Below are positions 25,187 through 33,710 of a stretch of 49,709 bases of DNA, one piece after another. Under the pieces are notes generated by a model. The model made no database searches. It was given only the letters and a program-made list of their open reading frames with translations, and was not told the origin of the DNA. This DNA is from Eubacteriales bacterium (lineage in GTDB: Bacteria; Bacillota; Clostridia; Lachnospirales; Lachnospiraceae). The first letter of the stretch is position 1; each line of letters opens with the position of its first letter. The position numbers and the translations under genes are program-made. The DNA lies in NCBI GenBank assembly GCA_030531555.1, contig JAUNNI010000005.1, positions 5,248-54,956 of the forward strand, in the 5' to 3' direction.

Positions 25187-26395
25187 ATGATAAATGTAGC
25201 GGTATTAGGTTACGGCACAATTGGTGCCGGAGTTGTTCAGGTACTTCAGAAGAATGCTGATAGTATTGAAAGCAAAGCAGGTCAGAAAATCGTTGTAAAA
25301 AGAATTCTTGACCTTAGAGATTTCCCAGGAGATCCTAACGAAAACCTTGTGGTTCACGATTATAATATCATTAAAGAGGACGAGGATATTCAGGTTGTTG
25401 TAGAATGTATGGGCGGTGTAAATCCTGCATATACATTTGTTAAGACAGCTTTAGAGCAGGGAAGAAGTGTTGCAACTTCCAACAAAGAGCTTGTTGCAAA
25501 ACATGGTGCAGAATTAATTGGGATCGCAAGAGAAAAGAATGCAAACTTCCTTTTTGAGGCAAGTGTTGGCGGAGGTATTCCAATTATCCGTCCATTAACA
25601 CAGTGCCTTACCGCTGATGTGATTGAAGAAATCACCGGCATCTTAAATGGTACAACAAACTATATGCTCACTAAAATGGATGAGGAAGGATCTGCTTTTG
25701 ACGATGTATTAAAAGAAGCACAGCAGAAAGGTTATGCGGAACTTCATCCAGAAGCTGACGTAGAAGGTTTTGATGCTTGCCGTAAGATTGCAATCCTCAC
25801 TTCTTTGGCAACTGGAAAACAGGTTGATTTTGAAGATATCCATACCGAAGGTATTACAAAAATTACTGCAGAAGATTTCCTTTATGCAAAGGCTTTAAAT
25901 AGTGGTATTAAGCTTCTTGCTACCAGCTGGTCTGAAGATGGAAAATATTTTGCCATGGTTTCCCCAATGATGGTAGAAAAGAGCCATCCTCTTTACGGAG
26001 TTCGTGATGTATTTAATGCAATTTTCGTACATGGCAATATGGTAGACGATACCATGTTCTATGGAAGAGGCGCTGGAAAGCTTCCTACTGCAAGTGCGGT
26101 GGCAGCAGATGTTGTAGATTGCGTAAAACATCTTGGAACAAACATCAAGATTAACTGGTCTCCGGAAAAACTTGAATTAGAAGATATTTCTGCTTGTAAG
26201 AGATCTTTCTTTGTACGTACAAAAGCTGGGACAGAGGAAGAATCCATCAAAGAAAGTTTTGGTGATGTAACATTTGTTTCTGTGGATGGAATTGATGAAA
26301 AAGCATTTGTAACTGGCATCATGGCAGAGGCAGATTACACAGCAGCGGCAGAAAAATTAGGTACAGTAATTCAGATGATTCGTGTAAACGAGTAA
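25187..26395 (+). CDS. hom: Homoserine dehydrogenase
   Basis: A 402-aa NAD(P)-dependent enzyme converting aspartate semialdehyde to homoserine, at the branch to threonine and methionine. It has the Rossmann motif VLGYGTIGAGV (about residues 5-15), ATSNKELVAKHG (about 99-110), ASVGGGIPIIRPL, and GILNGTTNYMLTKM. HPEADVEGFDACRKIAIL matches the catalytic domain. The C-terminal 65 residues form a short ACT-like tail (FFVRTKAGTEEESIKESFG), shorter than in the longest family members. The gene lies 83 nt upstream of aspartate kinase and probably shares its transcript. Confidence 0.95.
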   Translation: MINVAVLGYGTIGAGVVQVLQKNADSIESKAGQKIVVKRILDLRDFPGDPNENLVVHDYNIIKEDEDIQVVVECMGGVNPAYTFVKTALEQGRSVATSNKELVAKHGAELIGIAREKNANFLFEASVGGGIPIIRPLTQCLTADVIEEITGILNGTTNYMLTKMDEEGSAFDDVLKEAQQKGYAELHPEADVEGFDACRKIAILTSLATGKQVDFEDIHTEGITKITAEDFLYAKALNSGIKLLATSWSEDGKYFAMVSPMMVEKSHPLYGVRDVFNAIFVHGNMVDDTMFYGRGAGKLPTASAVAADVVDCVKHLGTNIKINWSPEKLELEDISACKRSFFVRTKAGTEEESIKESFGDVTFVSVDGIDEKAFVTGIMAEADYTAAAEKLGTVIQMIRVNE

Positions 26396-26478
26396 TTTCT
26401 GTCTGCTTAATCATTTTCTCTTCGAAAAGGGATATGATTTGAAAAGAAAAGGGTAGTATTGTTGCTGGGAGGAATAAC

Positions 26479-27687
26479 ATGTTAATTGTTAAAAAATTTG
26501 GCGGCACATCCGTAGGCAATGTGGAGCGCATTATGAATGTTGCCCGCAGATGTATCGAGGATTATAGAAAAGGGCATGACGTTGTTGTCGTACTATCCGC
26601 TATGGGTAAAACGACAGATGATCTTATTGCAATGGCGAGAGAAGTCAATGAGAATCCATCAAAGAGAGAGATGGACATGCTTCTTACCACTGGAGAACAG
26701 ATTTCTGTATCCATGATGGCTATGGCTATGGGAGCTTTAGGTGTTCCTGCAGTTTCTCTCAATGCATTCCAGGTTGCCATGCATACGACACATAAATATG
26801 GTAATGCCAGATTAAAACGTATTGATACAGACCGCATCATGAATGAGCTTGACCAGAGAAAGATTGTAATTGTTACAGGCTTCCAGGGTGTTGACAAATA
26901 CGATAATATCACCACATTGGGCCGCGGTGGCTCTGATACAACCGCAGTCGCTCTTGCAGCTGCATTGCGCGCTGATGCTTGTGAGATCTATACGGATGTG
27001 GATGGTGTTTATACGGCGGATCCAAGATACGTAAAGAATGCCAGAAAATTAGAGGAAATCACATATGATGAGATGTTGGAGCTTGCTACCTTAGGTGCAG
27101 GTGTGCTTCATAACCGTTCCGTGGAACTTGCCAAAAAATATGGTGTTCAGATTGTTGTTCGATCCAGCTTAAATGAAAATGAAGGAACAATTGTCAGGGA
27201 GGTAACGAATATGGAGAAAATGCTTGTAAGCGGCGTTGCTGTGGATAAGAATGCAAGCAGAATTGCATTGATTGGACTGAAAGATGAGCCAGGAATTGCT
27301 TTCCATTTATTCCATGCGCTCTCCAAATATAATATTAATGTTGATATGATTCTGCAGTCTGTTGGACGTGCCGGAACAAAAGATATTTCTTTTACAGTTA
27401 CAGAAGATGTGGCCGATGAAGCTGTTGCAATTCTTCAGAAGAGCTTTCCAAAAAGCAATTATGAAAAGATTGATGTGGAAAAGAAAGTTGTTAAGCTTTC
27501 TGTTGTTGGTGCAGGGATGATGACCAATCCGGGCGTTGCTGCAAATATGTTTGAAGCTCTTTATGACTGTGGTGTCAACATTAAGATGATCAGTACTTCT
27601 GAGATTCGAGTAACTGTACTGATTGATGAGTCTTCCATGGAAAAAGCAATGAATGCGGTTCATGAGAAATTTGCTCTTGCAGATTAA
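26479..27687 (+). CDS. lysC: Aspartate kinase
   Basis: A 402-aa enzyme phosphorylating aspartate, the first step toward lysine, threonine and methionine. It begins VKKFGGTSVGNVERI (about residues 4-18), with TTGEQISVSMMAMAM, the nucleotide loop TLGRGGSDTTAVALAAAL (about 147-164) and EIYTDVDGVYTADPR. Two C-terminal ACT domains (about residues 265-402) include VGRAGTKDISFTV and VVGAGMMTNPGVAANMFEAL, which usually bind amino-acid feedback inhibitors. It has a GGGAGG site and follows hom. Confidence 0.95.
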   Translation: MLIVKKFGGTSVGNVERIMNVARRCIEDYRKGHDVVVVLSAMGKTTDDLIAMAREVNENPSKREMDMLLTTGEQISVSMMAMAMGALGVPAVSLNAFQVAMHTTHKYGNARLKRIDTDRIMNELDQRKIVIVTGFQGVDKYDNITTLGRGGSDTTAVALAAALRADACEIYTDVDGVYTADPRYVKNARKLEEITYDEMLELATLGAGVLHNRSVELAKKYGVQIVVRSSLNENEGTIVREVTNMEKMLVSGVAVDKNASRIALIGLKDEPGIAFHLFHALSKYNINVDMILQSVGRAGTKDISFTVTEDVADEAVAILQKSFPKSNYEKIDVEKKVVKLSVVGAGMMTNPGVAANMFEALYDCGVNIKMISTSEIRVTVLIDESSMEKAMNAVHEKFALAD

Positions 27688-27761
27688 AGATTATGGTATC
27701 AGTAATCATATTTATCTGATTATTTAATAAAATGTTGAGTGTTTATTAAAAAAATATTATC

Positions 27762-27797
27762 AGAAGCATGAAAATTCTTTTCATGCTTCTTTTTTTG
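27762..27797 (+). terminator. Intrinsic terminator of hom-lysC
   Basis: AGAAGCATGAAAA (27762-27774) pairs with TTTTCATGCTTCT (27778-27790), a 3-nt loop, then T6. Confidence 0.92.
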
Positions 27798-27863
27798 TGT
27801 TAAAATATTAGTTAACAACGTTTCTATAGTGGAAGAATTTGTAGTAGTATACGGAGGAATAGT

Positions 27864-28343
27864 ATGAAAAGAGAAGGGTATGTATCCTGGGATGCGTATT
27901 TTATGGGCGTTGCTTTACTTTCTGCAGAGCGTAGCAAAGATAACAATACTCAAGTAGGTAGTTGTATCGTAAGTCCTCATAATAAGATTCTTTCCATGGG
28001 ATATAATGGTATGCCTACTGGCTGTGATGATGACCGTATGCCATGGGATCGTGTTGGAACACCTTTAGATACCAAATATCTTTATGTCTGCCATGCAGAG
28101 CTTAATGCAATTTTGAATTATAGTGGCGGTTCTCTTCGTGGATCCAGAATTTATACCACTTTATTTCCATGTAATGAGTGCACAAAGGCGATCATACAGT
28201 CTGGAATCACTGAAGTGATTTATTACTCCGATAAATATGCCAACACAGAATCGACCATCGCTGCAAAGCGCATGTTTGATATGGTTGGAATTACATACCG
28301 CCAGTATAATATGGAAGGAATTAATCTTTCACTTTCTTTATAA
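27864..28343 (+). CDS. dCMP deaminase (ComEB-type)
   Basis: A 159-aa zinc deaminase that converts dCMP to dUMP for thymidylate synthesis. The zinc/catalytic motifs are CHAE (His77, catalytic Glu79) and PCNEC (Cys103, Cys106). The N-terminal motif DNNTQVGSCIVSPHNKILSM and the YNGMPTGCDD block separate dCMP deaminases from cytidine deaminases. It is cytosolic and of normal length. It is monocistronic with a CGGAGG site, between lysC and the infC operon. Confidence 0.92.
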   Translation: MKREGYVSWDAYFMGVALLSAERSKDNNTQVGSCIVSPHNKILSMGYNGMPTGCDDDRMPWDRVGTPLDTKYLYVCHAELNAILNYSGGSLRGSRIYTTLFPCNECTKAIIQSGITEVIYYSDKYANTESTIAAKRMFDMVGITYRQYNMEGINLSLSL

Positions 28344-28349
28344 AAAGTC

Positions 28350-28378
28350 TTGACATCCACAAATTACAATGATATAGT
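28350..28378 (+). promoter_or_regulatory. SigA-like promoter of infC-rpmI-rplT
   Basis: TTGACA (28350-28355), 17-bp spacer, TATAGT (28373-28378), beginning 7 bp after the dCMP deaminase stop. It is the best consensus match in the window. Confidence 0.8.
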
Positions 28379-28384
28379 ATATGA

Positions 28385-28585
28385 GGTCGCTGTGAAAAAC
28401 AGCGTGAAGGAAAGCAGAGTATCCACTCTCACCCTAGCACAAAAGGTGACTCGGGTTAATATCGATATATTATAATCATTTGTTTATGGTATTGGTATGC
28501 GTGGATAGTCTTTGTACTATCCTTTTTTTGTGGATATTAATTCACATCCTGTTTTGGGCAGGAGATTTATTGATGGAGGTGTACT
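28385..28585 (+). ncRNA. Structured infC-operon leader, probably L20-responsive
   Basis: A roughly 200-nt leader. It starts with a perfect hairpin (CGCTGT and ACAGCG, about 28387-28403), continues with an AGAGTATCCACTCTCACC segment (about 28413), and carries an internal intrinsic terminator: GGATAGT (28503-28509), 6-nt loop, ACTATCC (28516-28522), T7. In Firmicutes the infC-rpmI-rplT operon is commonly controlled by L20 acting on such a leader through transcription attenuation. The leader class is assigned by position and architecture, not by alignment. Confidence 0.7.
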
Positions 28586-29095
28586 ATTATAAACGAATTA
28601 ATGATTAATGAACAGGTACGCGACAGAGAAGTCAGAGTAATTAGTGAGAGCGGAGAACAGCTTGGAATCATGTCTTCCCGCGATGCAATGAAGCTTGCAA
28701 GAGAAGCAGAGCTTGACCTCGTAAAGATTGCTCCTAATGCAAAACCACCTGTTTGCAAGATCATCGATTATGGAAAATACAGATACGAGCTTGCTCGTAA
28801 AGAAAAAGAAGCGAAAAAGAAACAGAAGACGATTGAAGTCAAGGAAGTTCGCTTATCTCCAAACATCGATACAAACGATTTGAATACCAAAGTAAATCAG
28901 GCAAGAAAGTTCTTATCCAAAGGAGATAAGGTTAAAGTAACACTTCGTTTCCGTGGTAGAGAGCTTGCTCATGTGAATTCCAGTAAAGTTATTCTTGAGG
29001 AGTTTGCAAAACAGCTTGAAGATATCGCTGTAATGGACAAAAAGCCAAAATTTGAAGGCAGAAGCATGACAATGTTTTTAACTGAAAAACGTTAA
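28586..29095 (+). CDS. infC: Translation initiation factor IF-3 (AUU start)
   Basis: A 169-aa IF-3, which binds the 30S subunit and checks start-codon pairing. The product starts MINELMINEQVRDREVRVIS. Its first codon is best read as ATT at 28586, because GGAGG (28575-28579) sits 6 nt upstream and the extra five residues match IF-3 N-termini; the ATG at 28601 has no correctly spaced site. An AUU start is the known device by which IF-3 limits its own synthesis. The N-domain is followed by a lysine-rich linker (KEKEAKKKQKTIEVKEVRLS) and the C-domain ending MTMFLTEKR. Confidence 0.93.
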   Translation: MINELMINEQVRDREVRVISESGEQLGIMSSRDAMKLAREAELDLVKIAPNAKPPVCKIIDYGKYRYELARKEKEAKKKQKTIEVKEVRLSPNIDTNDLNTKVNQARKFLSKGDKVKVTLRFRGRELAHVNSSKVILEEFAKQLEDIAVMDKKPKFEGRSMTMFLTEKR

Positions 29096-29129
29096 TTTTT
29101 GATAGAATATATACAGGAGGATTTTTATC

Positions 29130-29327
29130 ATGCCAAAAATGAAAACAAGCAGAGCTGCTGCAAAGCGCTTCAAAAAAACAGGTACAGGACAGTTAAAGAG
29201 AATGAAAGCTTACAAGAGCCATATCTTAACAAAGAAATCTGCTAAGAGAAAAAGAAATCTTAGAAAAGCAACTATGACAGACGCAACAAACGTAAAGAAT
29301 ATGAAGAAGATTTTACCATATCTTTAA
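29130..29327 (+). CDS. rpmI: 50S ribosomal protein L35
   Basis: A 65-aa, very basic ribosomal protein. [20 protein letters not shown] at the N-terminus and the [18 protein letters not shown] block are diagnostic. It is the middle gene of the infC-rpmI-rplT operon with an AGGAGG site 8 nt upstream; 34 nt after infC and 23 nt before rplT. Confidence 0.97.
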   Translation: MPKMKTSRAAAKRFKKTGTGQLKRMKAYKSHILTKKSAKRKRNLRKATMTDATNVKNMKKILPYL

Positions 29328-29350
29328 TTGTATATAGGAGGATGTAAATA

Positions 29351-29707
29351 ATGGCTAGAGTAAAAGGCGGTCTCGGCGCTAAAAAAAGACATAACAGAGT
29401 TTTAAAACTCGCAAAAGGTTATAGAGGAGCAAGATCCAAACAGTATAGAGTAGCAAAACAGTCTGTAATGAGAGCATTAACAAGCTCCTATGCAGGTAGA
29501 AAACAGAGAAAGAGACAGTTCAGACAGCTTTGGATTGCTCGTATCAATGCTGCAGCAAGAATGAACGGTTTATCCTACAGCAAATTAATGTACGGCTTAA
29601 AATTAGCTGGTGTTGAAGTAAATAGAAAGATGCTTTCTGAGATGGCAATTAGCGATCCAGCAGGCTTCACAGCTCTTGCAGAATTAGCAAAGAGCAAATT
29701 AGCATAA
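29351..29707 (+). CDS. rplT: 50S ribosomal protein L20
   Basis: A 118-aa basic ribosomal protein needed early in 50S assembly. It begins [20 protein letters not shown] and contains [17 protein letters not shown] and [13 protein letters not shown], all typical. It is the last gene of the operon. L20 is also the likely regulator that senses its own excess through the operon leader. A strong terminator follows 10 nt after the stop. Confidence 0.97.
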   Translation: MARVKGGLGAKKRHNRVLKLAKGYRGARSKQYRVAKQSVMRALTSSYAGRKQRKRQFRQLWIARINAAARMNGLSYSKLMYGLKLAGVEVNRKMLSEMAISDPAGFTALAELAKSKLA

Positions 29708-29716
29708 TGAAAGTTA

Positions 29717-29748
29717 GACCGGTGAACGGAAGTTCACCGGTCTTTTTT
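29717..29748 (+). terminator. Intrinsic terminator of the infC operon
   Basis: GACCGGTGAAC (29717-29727) pairs with GTTCACCGGTC (29732-29742) around GGAA, then T6. Confidence 0.93.
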
Positions 29749-29872
29749 ATTACATAAAAAGTTGTTTTAGGAAAAAATAACATAAATTTTTATCAAGAGA
29801 GAGGCTTTTTTGTTTATTATTTCAGAACACTCATCAAAAGAAAGTAAAAGGATTAAGGAGGAGAGTAGGAAA

Positions 29873-30937
29873 ATGAAAAAAAGTATGAAAAAGTGGATTA
29901 TTTTATGTGCAACACTGATTATCATCCTTGCTGGTATGAATGTAAGTGCAGCTGAAATTACTTACAAAAAATCTGGCAACCTTAGAGTTTACCAGGGAAA
30001 AATCTATCAAGTTTACTACGAAGGAACACCAATTACATGGGACTCCGCTCCAGCTGTTTTGATCAACGGAAACATCATGATTCCTTATCAGACTGCTCTT
30101 GTTGCAAATGGTCCACAATTAAAAGCTGTTTACCGTAGTGTTCTGAAACGTGTTACATTTACTTACAATAATAAAAAAGTAAGAATGTATCGTGGTAAGA
30201 AATATATGTATGTGGGCAAAAAGAAAAAGAAAATTCTTACTGCTCCTTTAAATATGACAGTCGATGGCAAAAAATATCTTATGGTTCCAGCGAAAGCTCT
30301 TTGTAAAGCTTTAGGTTTAGGTTATACTTATGTAAAATCTGAAAAGTCAGTTTATATTACCAAACCAGAAGAACCTGAAATGGTAACAAGCGGTCTTAAC
30401 ATTTCTGGAAATCTTACGACAAAAACACTCTCTGCTATGACAACTCAGCAATTTATTGCAACTTTAGGCCCAATCGCTCAGGAAGATTACAAAAAAACAG
30501 GTGTGCTTGCATCTGTAACTTTGGCTCAGGCAATCAATGAAAGTGGCTGGGGTAAAACAACATTGGCTCAGCAGGGCAATAACATTTTTGGTATGAAGAT
30601 TCGTTTATCCGAGAATACCTGGGGTGGCTCTGTATGGGATGGAAAGAGCTATGTAACTATTTATACGAAAGAAGAAGTAAATGGTAGAAAAGTAACAATT
30701 TCAGCCAAATTTAGAAAATACAAAAATGTAATCGAATCCATTGCAGATCATTCTGCATATCTTGTGAATGCAAAAAATGGATCTTCAAAACGATACGCAG
30801 GATTAACATCAACAAGTAGTTACTCCAAACAGTTATCCATTCTCCAGAAAGGTGGCTACTGTACATGGAGTAGTTATGTAAAAGAATTGACAAACCTTAT
30901 TAAGAAGTATAATCTTACAAAATATGATGTAAAATAG
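29873..30937 (+). CDS. Secreted glucosaminidase with copper-amine-oxidase-N-like domain
   Basis: A 354-aa exported protein. The signal peptide (KKWIILCATLIIILAGMNVS) ends near Ala residues about position 27. It is followed by a stalk/copper-amine-oxidase N-terminal-like domain (about 30-160; INGNIMIPYQTAL and DGKKYLMVPAKALCKALGLG). The C-terminal domain (about 195-350) is a peptidoglycan N-acetylglucosaminidase of the FlgJ/LytG class, with the motif LAQAINESGWGKTTLAQQGN around the catalytic Glu and NIFGMK. The start at 29873 has GGAGGAG about 9 nt upstream; an earlier in-frame ATG lacks a site. It probably cleaves cell-wall glycan. The next gene, 24 nt on, encodes another envelope protein. 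Confidence 0.88.
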   Translation: MKKSMKKWIILCATLIIILAGMNVSAAEITYKKSGNLRVYQGKIYQVYYEGTPITWDSAPAVLINGNIMIPYQTALVANGPQLKAVYRSVLKRVTFTYNNKKVRMYRGKKYMYVGKKKKKILTAPLNMTVDGKKYLMVPAKALCKALGLGYTYVKSEKSVYITKPEEPEMVTSGLNISGNLTTKTLSAMTTQQFIATLGPIAQEDYKKTGVLASVTLAQAINESGWGKTTLAQQGNNIFGMKIRLSENTWGGSVWDGKSYVTIYTKEEVNGRKVTISAKFRKYKNVIESIADHSAYLVNAKNGSSKRYAGLTSTSSYSKQLSILQKGGYCTWSSYVKELTNLIKKYNLTKYDVK

Positions 30938-30961
30938 TCCTTGATTGACAGGAGGATGCCC

Positions 30962-31708
30962 TTGAAAACAGATCATAAAGAACATGAAACAATAAAAAAT
31001 GAACTGAAGGAAGGTCGTGGCACTTTATTATCCATGTTATTTTCCCTGTTTTTGGTTGGGTTATCAGTGTTATTTGTAGTAGGATTTCACTTTTTTCTAA
31101 CAGAGCAAGAATATGATGGGAAAGTGAGTTTATTTGGTGGAAAAAAAGATTCCAATGAAATATTGAATTTAGATCAATCTTTTCAGCCAACCTATATCAT
31201 CATAAAAAATACTTCAAAAAAGGATATCTATGCAACAGATTTCCCTGGAAAGGTGGAGGATGGATCTGAGAAATTGGAGGATGGTGCATTCCTTTCTGTG
31301 GTAAAAAAAGGTACTTTTGAAGAGAAAACATATTTCCAGTTATCTGATTCCGGGTATGTGGAATACCGTTTTTCTCAGGTTCAGGAAGTAACAGAATATA
31401 TTCCGTTGGAGGGCTATATAGCAATTACCTATATTAGTTCTGCTGGCGTCCATCTTCGCAAATGGGCCGATTTTGATGCAGATAATATAGCAAGTACGGT
31501 ATACGTAGCGGACCGAGTGGATATTAAAGCTATGGTTGCTACCGCAGATGGTGCTAAGGCGTTCCAAACGGCAGAAGGTTACTATATTACCACAGATTCT
31601 AGTTATTTTACCGATTATACAGATTTGAAAGAAAAAACAAAGGCACCTGAGGAGATGACCACAGAGGATATTCCTTCCGTGGAGATGAGCACGGAAATGC
31701 CAAAATGA
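30962..31708 (+). CDS. Membrane-anchored protein with SH3-like region
   Basis: A 248-aa single-pass protein. After a charged N-terminus of about 20 residues it has one membrane helix (LLSMLFSLFLVGLSVLFVVG). An extracytoplasmic part follows, including a bacterial SH3-like segment (YISSAGVHLRKWADFDADNI, about residues 160-180). It ends in a Thr/Glu/Met-rich tail (TTEDIPSVEMSTEMPK). The start is the TTG at 30962, 6 nt after AGGAGG; the ATG at 30956 directly abuts that site. It lies 24 nt after the glucosaminidase gene, so a joint wall-related role is inferred. Confidence 0.65.
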   Translation: MKTDHKEHETIKNELKEGRGTLLSMLFSLFLVGLSVLFVVGFHFFLTEQEYDGKVSLFGGKKDSNEILNLDQSFQPTYIIIKNTSKKDIYATDFPGKVEDGSEKLEDGAFLSVVKKGTFEEKTYFQLSDSGYVEYRFSQVQEVTEYIPLEGYIAITYISSAGVHLRKWADFDADNIASTVYVADRVDIKAMVATADGAKAFQTAEGYYITTDSSYFTDYTDLKEKTKAPEEMTTEDIPSVEMSTEMPK

Positions 31709-31730
31709 AAATAATAAAAATAAGTACTCA

Positions 31731-31763
31731 GAGACGGAATCATTATGCTTCCGTCTCATTTTT
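31731..31763 (+). terminator. Intrinsic terminator of the glucosaminidase operon
   Basis: GAGACGGAA (31731-31739) pairs with TTCCGTCTC (31749-31757), 9-nt loop, then ATTTTTT. Confidence 0.88.
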
Positions 31764-31869
31764 TCTATTTTTGTAAGGTGTTTTTTCATGAAATATGGTA
31801 TGATAAAATTCAGTGTACTGCTGTGACAGGACAGATTGAAAAAAGAATTTCTGATTCAGGAGAAAAAGT

Positions 31870-33708
31870 ATGAGTGTAATCAATGTAGAGCATATATCGA
31901 AATTATATGGGGATAGGATGGTCATGGATGATTTATCCTGTACAGTGGATGAAGGAGATAAGATTGGAATTATTGGTATCAATGGGACCGGTAAATCCAC
32001 TTTACTTCGCATCATTGCAGGGGATGAAGAGAGTGATTCCGGTGAGGTGATTATTTCAAGGGGACTTACCATGGGTTGGCTGCCTCAGAATCCAAAATTT
32101 CCAGACAATGAAGATGTTATGACATATATATGTGGGCCTGTGAAAGAAAGGGACTACGCTTTAGAAAGCGAAGCTCGCACCATGCTGCAGGTTTTTGAAA
32201 TTGAAAATGAGAATCAGCGGATGAAAGAATTGTCTGGTGGTCAGAAAAAAAGAGTTGCCCTTTGTAAGGTACTTCTTGAAAAGACGGATATCTTAATTCT
32301 TGATGAGCCGACAAACCATTTGGATAATCGCATGGCAGACTGGCTGGAACAATTTTTGATTCGATTTCGTGGAATTTTACTGTTAGTAACCCATGACCGA
32401 TATTTTCTTGATCGTGTTACCAACCGTATCTGGGAAGTGGAAAATGGAAAAGTATTTTACTACGATACAAATTATTCTGGATATTTGGAAAGAAAAGCAC
32501 AAAAAGAAGAAATCATTCAGGCAACGGAACGAAAACGACAAAGTATTTTAAGAACGGAGTTAAAATGGGTCATGCGCGGAGCCAGAGCTCGTTCTACGAA
32601 ACAGAAAGCTCGTTTGGAACGTTATGAAATGTTGAAAAACATGGATTCGCCAAAGGGCGCTGCTCAGGTAGAAATGGAAGCCATAGGAGCCAGACTCGGT
32701 AAAAAAACAATTGAAATTGACAGCATATCCAAAGCATTTGGAGATAATGTATTGTTCAAAGATTTTACCTATATTTTCCCTAGATTTGAGAGAATCGGAT
32801 TTGTAGGAAAAAACGGTTGTGGAAAATCTACTTTAATGAAGATTCTGACAGGACTCATCGAGGCAGATTCTGGAAGTATTGAATGGGGAGAAACGGTAAA
32901 GATTGGCTACTTTGCTCAGGAATGCGAAGTCATGGATGAGAGAGAAAGAGTCATTGATTATATAAAAGATCAGGCAGAGTACATCCGTACTTCAAACGGT
33001 CCGGTTTCAGCTTCTAAGATGTTGGAGCGATTTCTTTTCACACCAGATATGCAGTATTCACCAATTGCTAAAATTTCAGGTGGAGAACGAAGAAGACTTT
33101 ATCTTTTGAAAGTATTGATGAGTGCGCCGAATGTTCTCATTCTTGATGAGCCAACCAATGATTTGGACATTGCTACTTTGCAGATTTTAGAAGAATTCTT
33201 AGATAAATTTGTTGGGATTGTCATCGTAGTTTCCCACGACAGATATTTCCTTGATCGTATTGCTGACCACATATGTTCTTTTGAGGAAGGTACCATTCAT
33301 ATTTATGAAGGTGGTTATACAGAATATCTTGAGAAAAAAAGAGAGCTCGGTCGTACGGAAGACAGTATGGAGGAAACAATCTTTGCTTCTTCCATGCATA
33401 CCAAAAAAGTGAATAATACCAAAGGTACTCCAGGGAAATCTTACAGGGATCCGGCAAGCAAAAAACTCCGTTTTACCTATATGGAGCAAAGAGAATATGA
33501 GAGCATTGATGAAGATATCGCTAATTTAGAAGAAAAAATTGAAGAATTAGAAGGCCAGGTATCTCAGTATGCTACGGATTTTGTAAAATTAAATGAAGTG
33601 ATGAAGGAAAAAGAAGACACAGAAAAACAACTAGAAGAAAAAATGGATCGTTGGGTATATCTTAATGATCTTGCAGAAAAGATTGAAGCGCAGAAGAAAG
33701 GAAATTAA
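31870..33708 (+). CDS. ABC-F family ATPase (Uup-like)
   Basis: A 612-aa soluble protein with two ABC domains in tandem and no membrane segments. Walker A motifs are GINGTGKST (36-44) and GKNGCGKST (about 315-323). Signatures are LSGGQKKR and ISGGERRR, and Walker B motifs are ILILDEPTNHLD and VLILDEPTNDLD. The charged inter-domain linker (about 200-260) and a C-terminal coiled coil (about 540-612, DEDIANLEEKIEELEGQVSQ) are as in Uup-type ABC-F proteins, which act on ribosomes or DNA-linked processes. The start ATG at 31870 follows AGGAGAAAAAGT. It is 2 nt upstream of the DUF1015 gene, so the two are co-transcribed. Confidence 0.92.
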   Translation: MSVINVEHISKLYGDRMVMDDLSCTVDEGDKIGIIGINGTGKSTLLRIIAGDEESDSGEVIISRGLTMGWLPQNPKFPDNEDVMTYICGPVKERDYALESEARTMLQVFEIENENQRMKELSGGQKKRVALCKVLLEKTDILILDEPTNHLDNRMADWLEQFLIRFRGILLLVTHDRYFLDRVTNRIWEVENGKVFYYDTNYSGYLERKAQKEEIIQATERKRQSILRTELKWVMRGARARSTKQKARLERYEMLKNMDSPKGAAQVEMEAIGARLGKKTIEIDSISKAFGDNVLFKDFTYIFPRFERIGFVGKNGCGKSTLMKILTGLIEADSGSIEWGETVKIGYFAQECEVMDERERVIDYIKDQAEYIRTSNGPVSASKMLERFLFTPDMQYSPIAKISGGERRRLYLLKVLMSAPNVLILDEPTNDLDIATLQILEEFLDKFVGIVIVVSHDRYFLDRIADHICSFEEGTIHIYEGGYTEYLEKKRELGRTEDSMEETIFASSMHTKKVNNTKGTPGKSYRDPASKKLRFTYMEQREYESIDEDIANLEEKIEELEGQVSQYATDFVKLNEVMKEKEDTEKQLEEKMDRWVYLNDLAEKIEAQKKGN

Positions 33709-33710
33709 TT

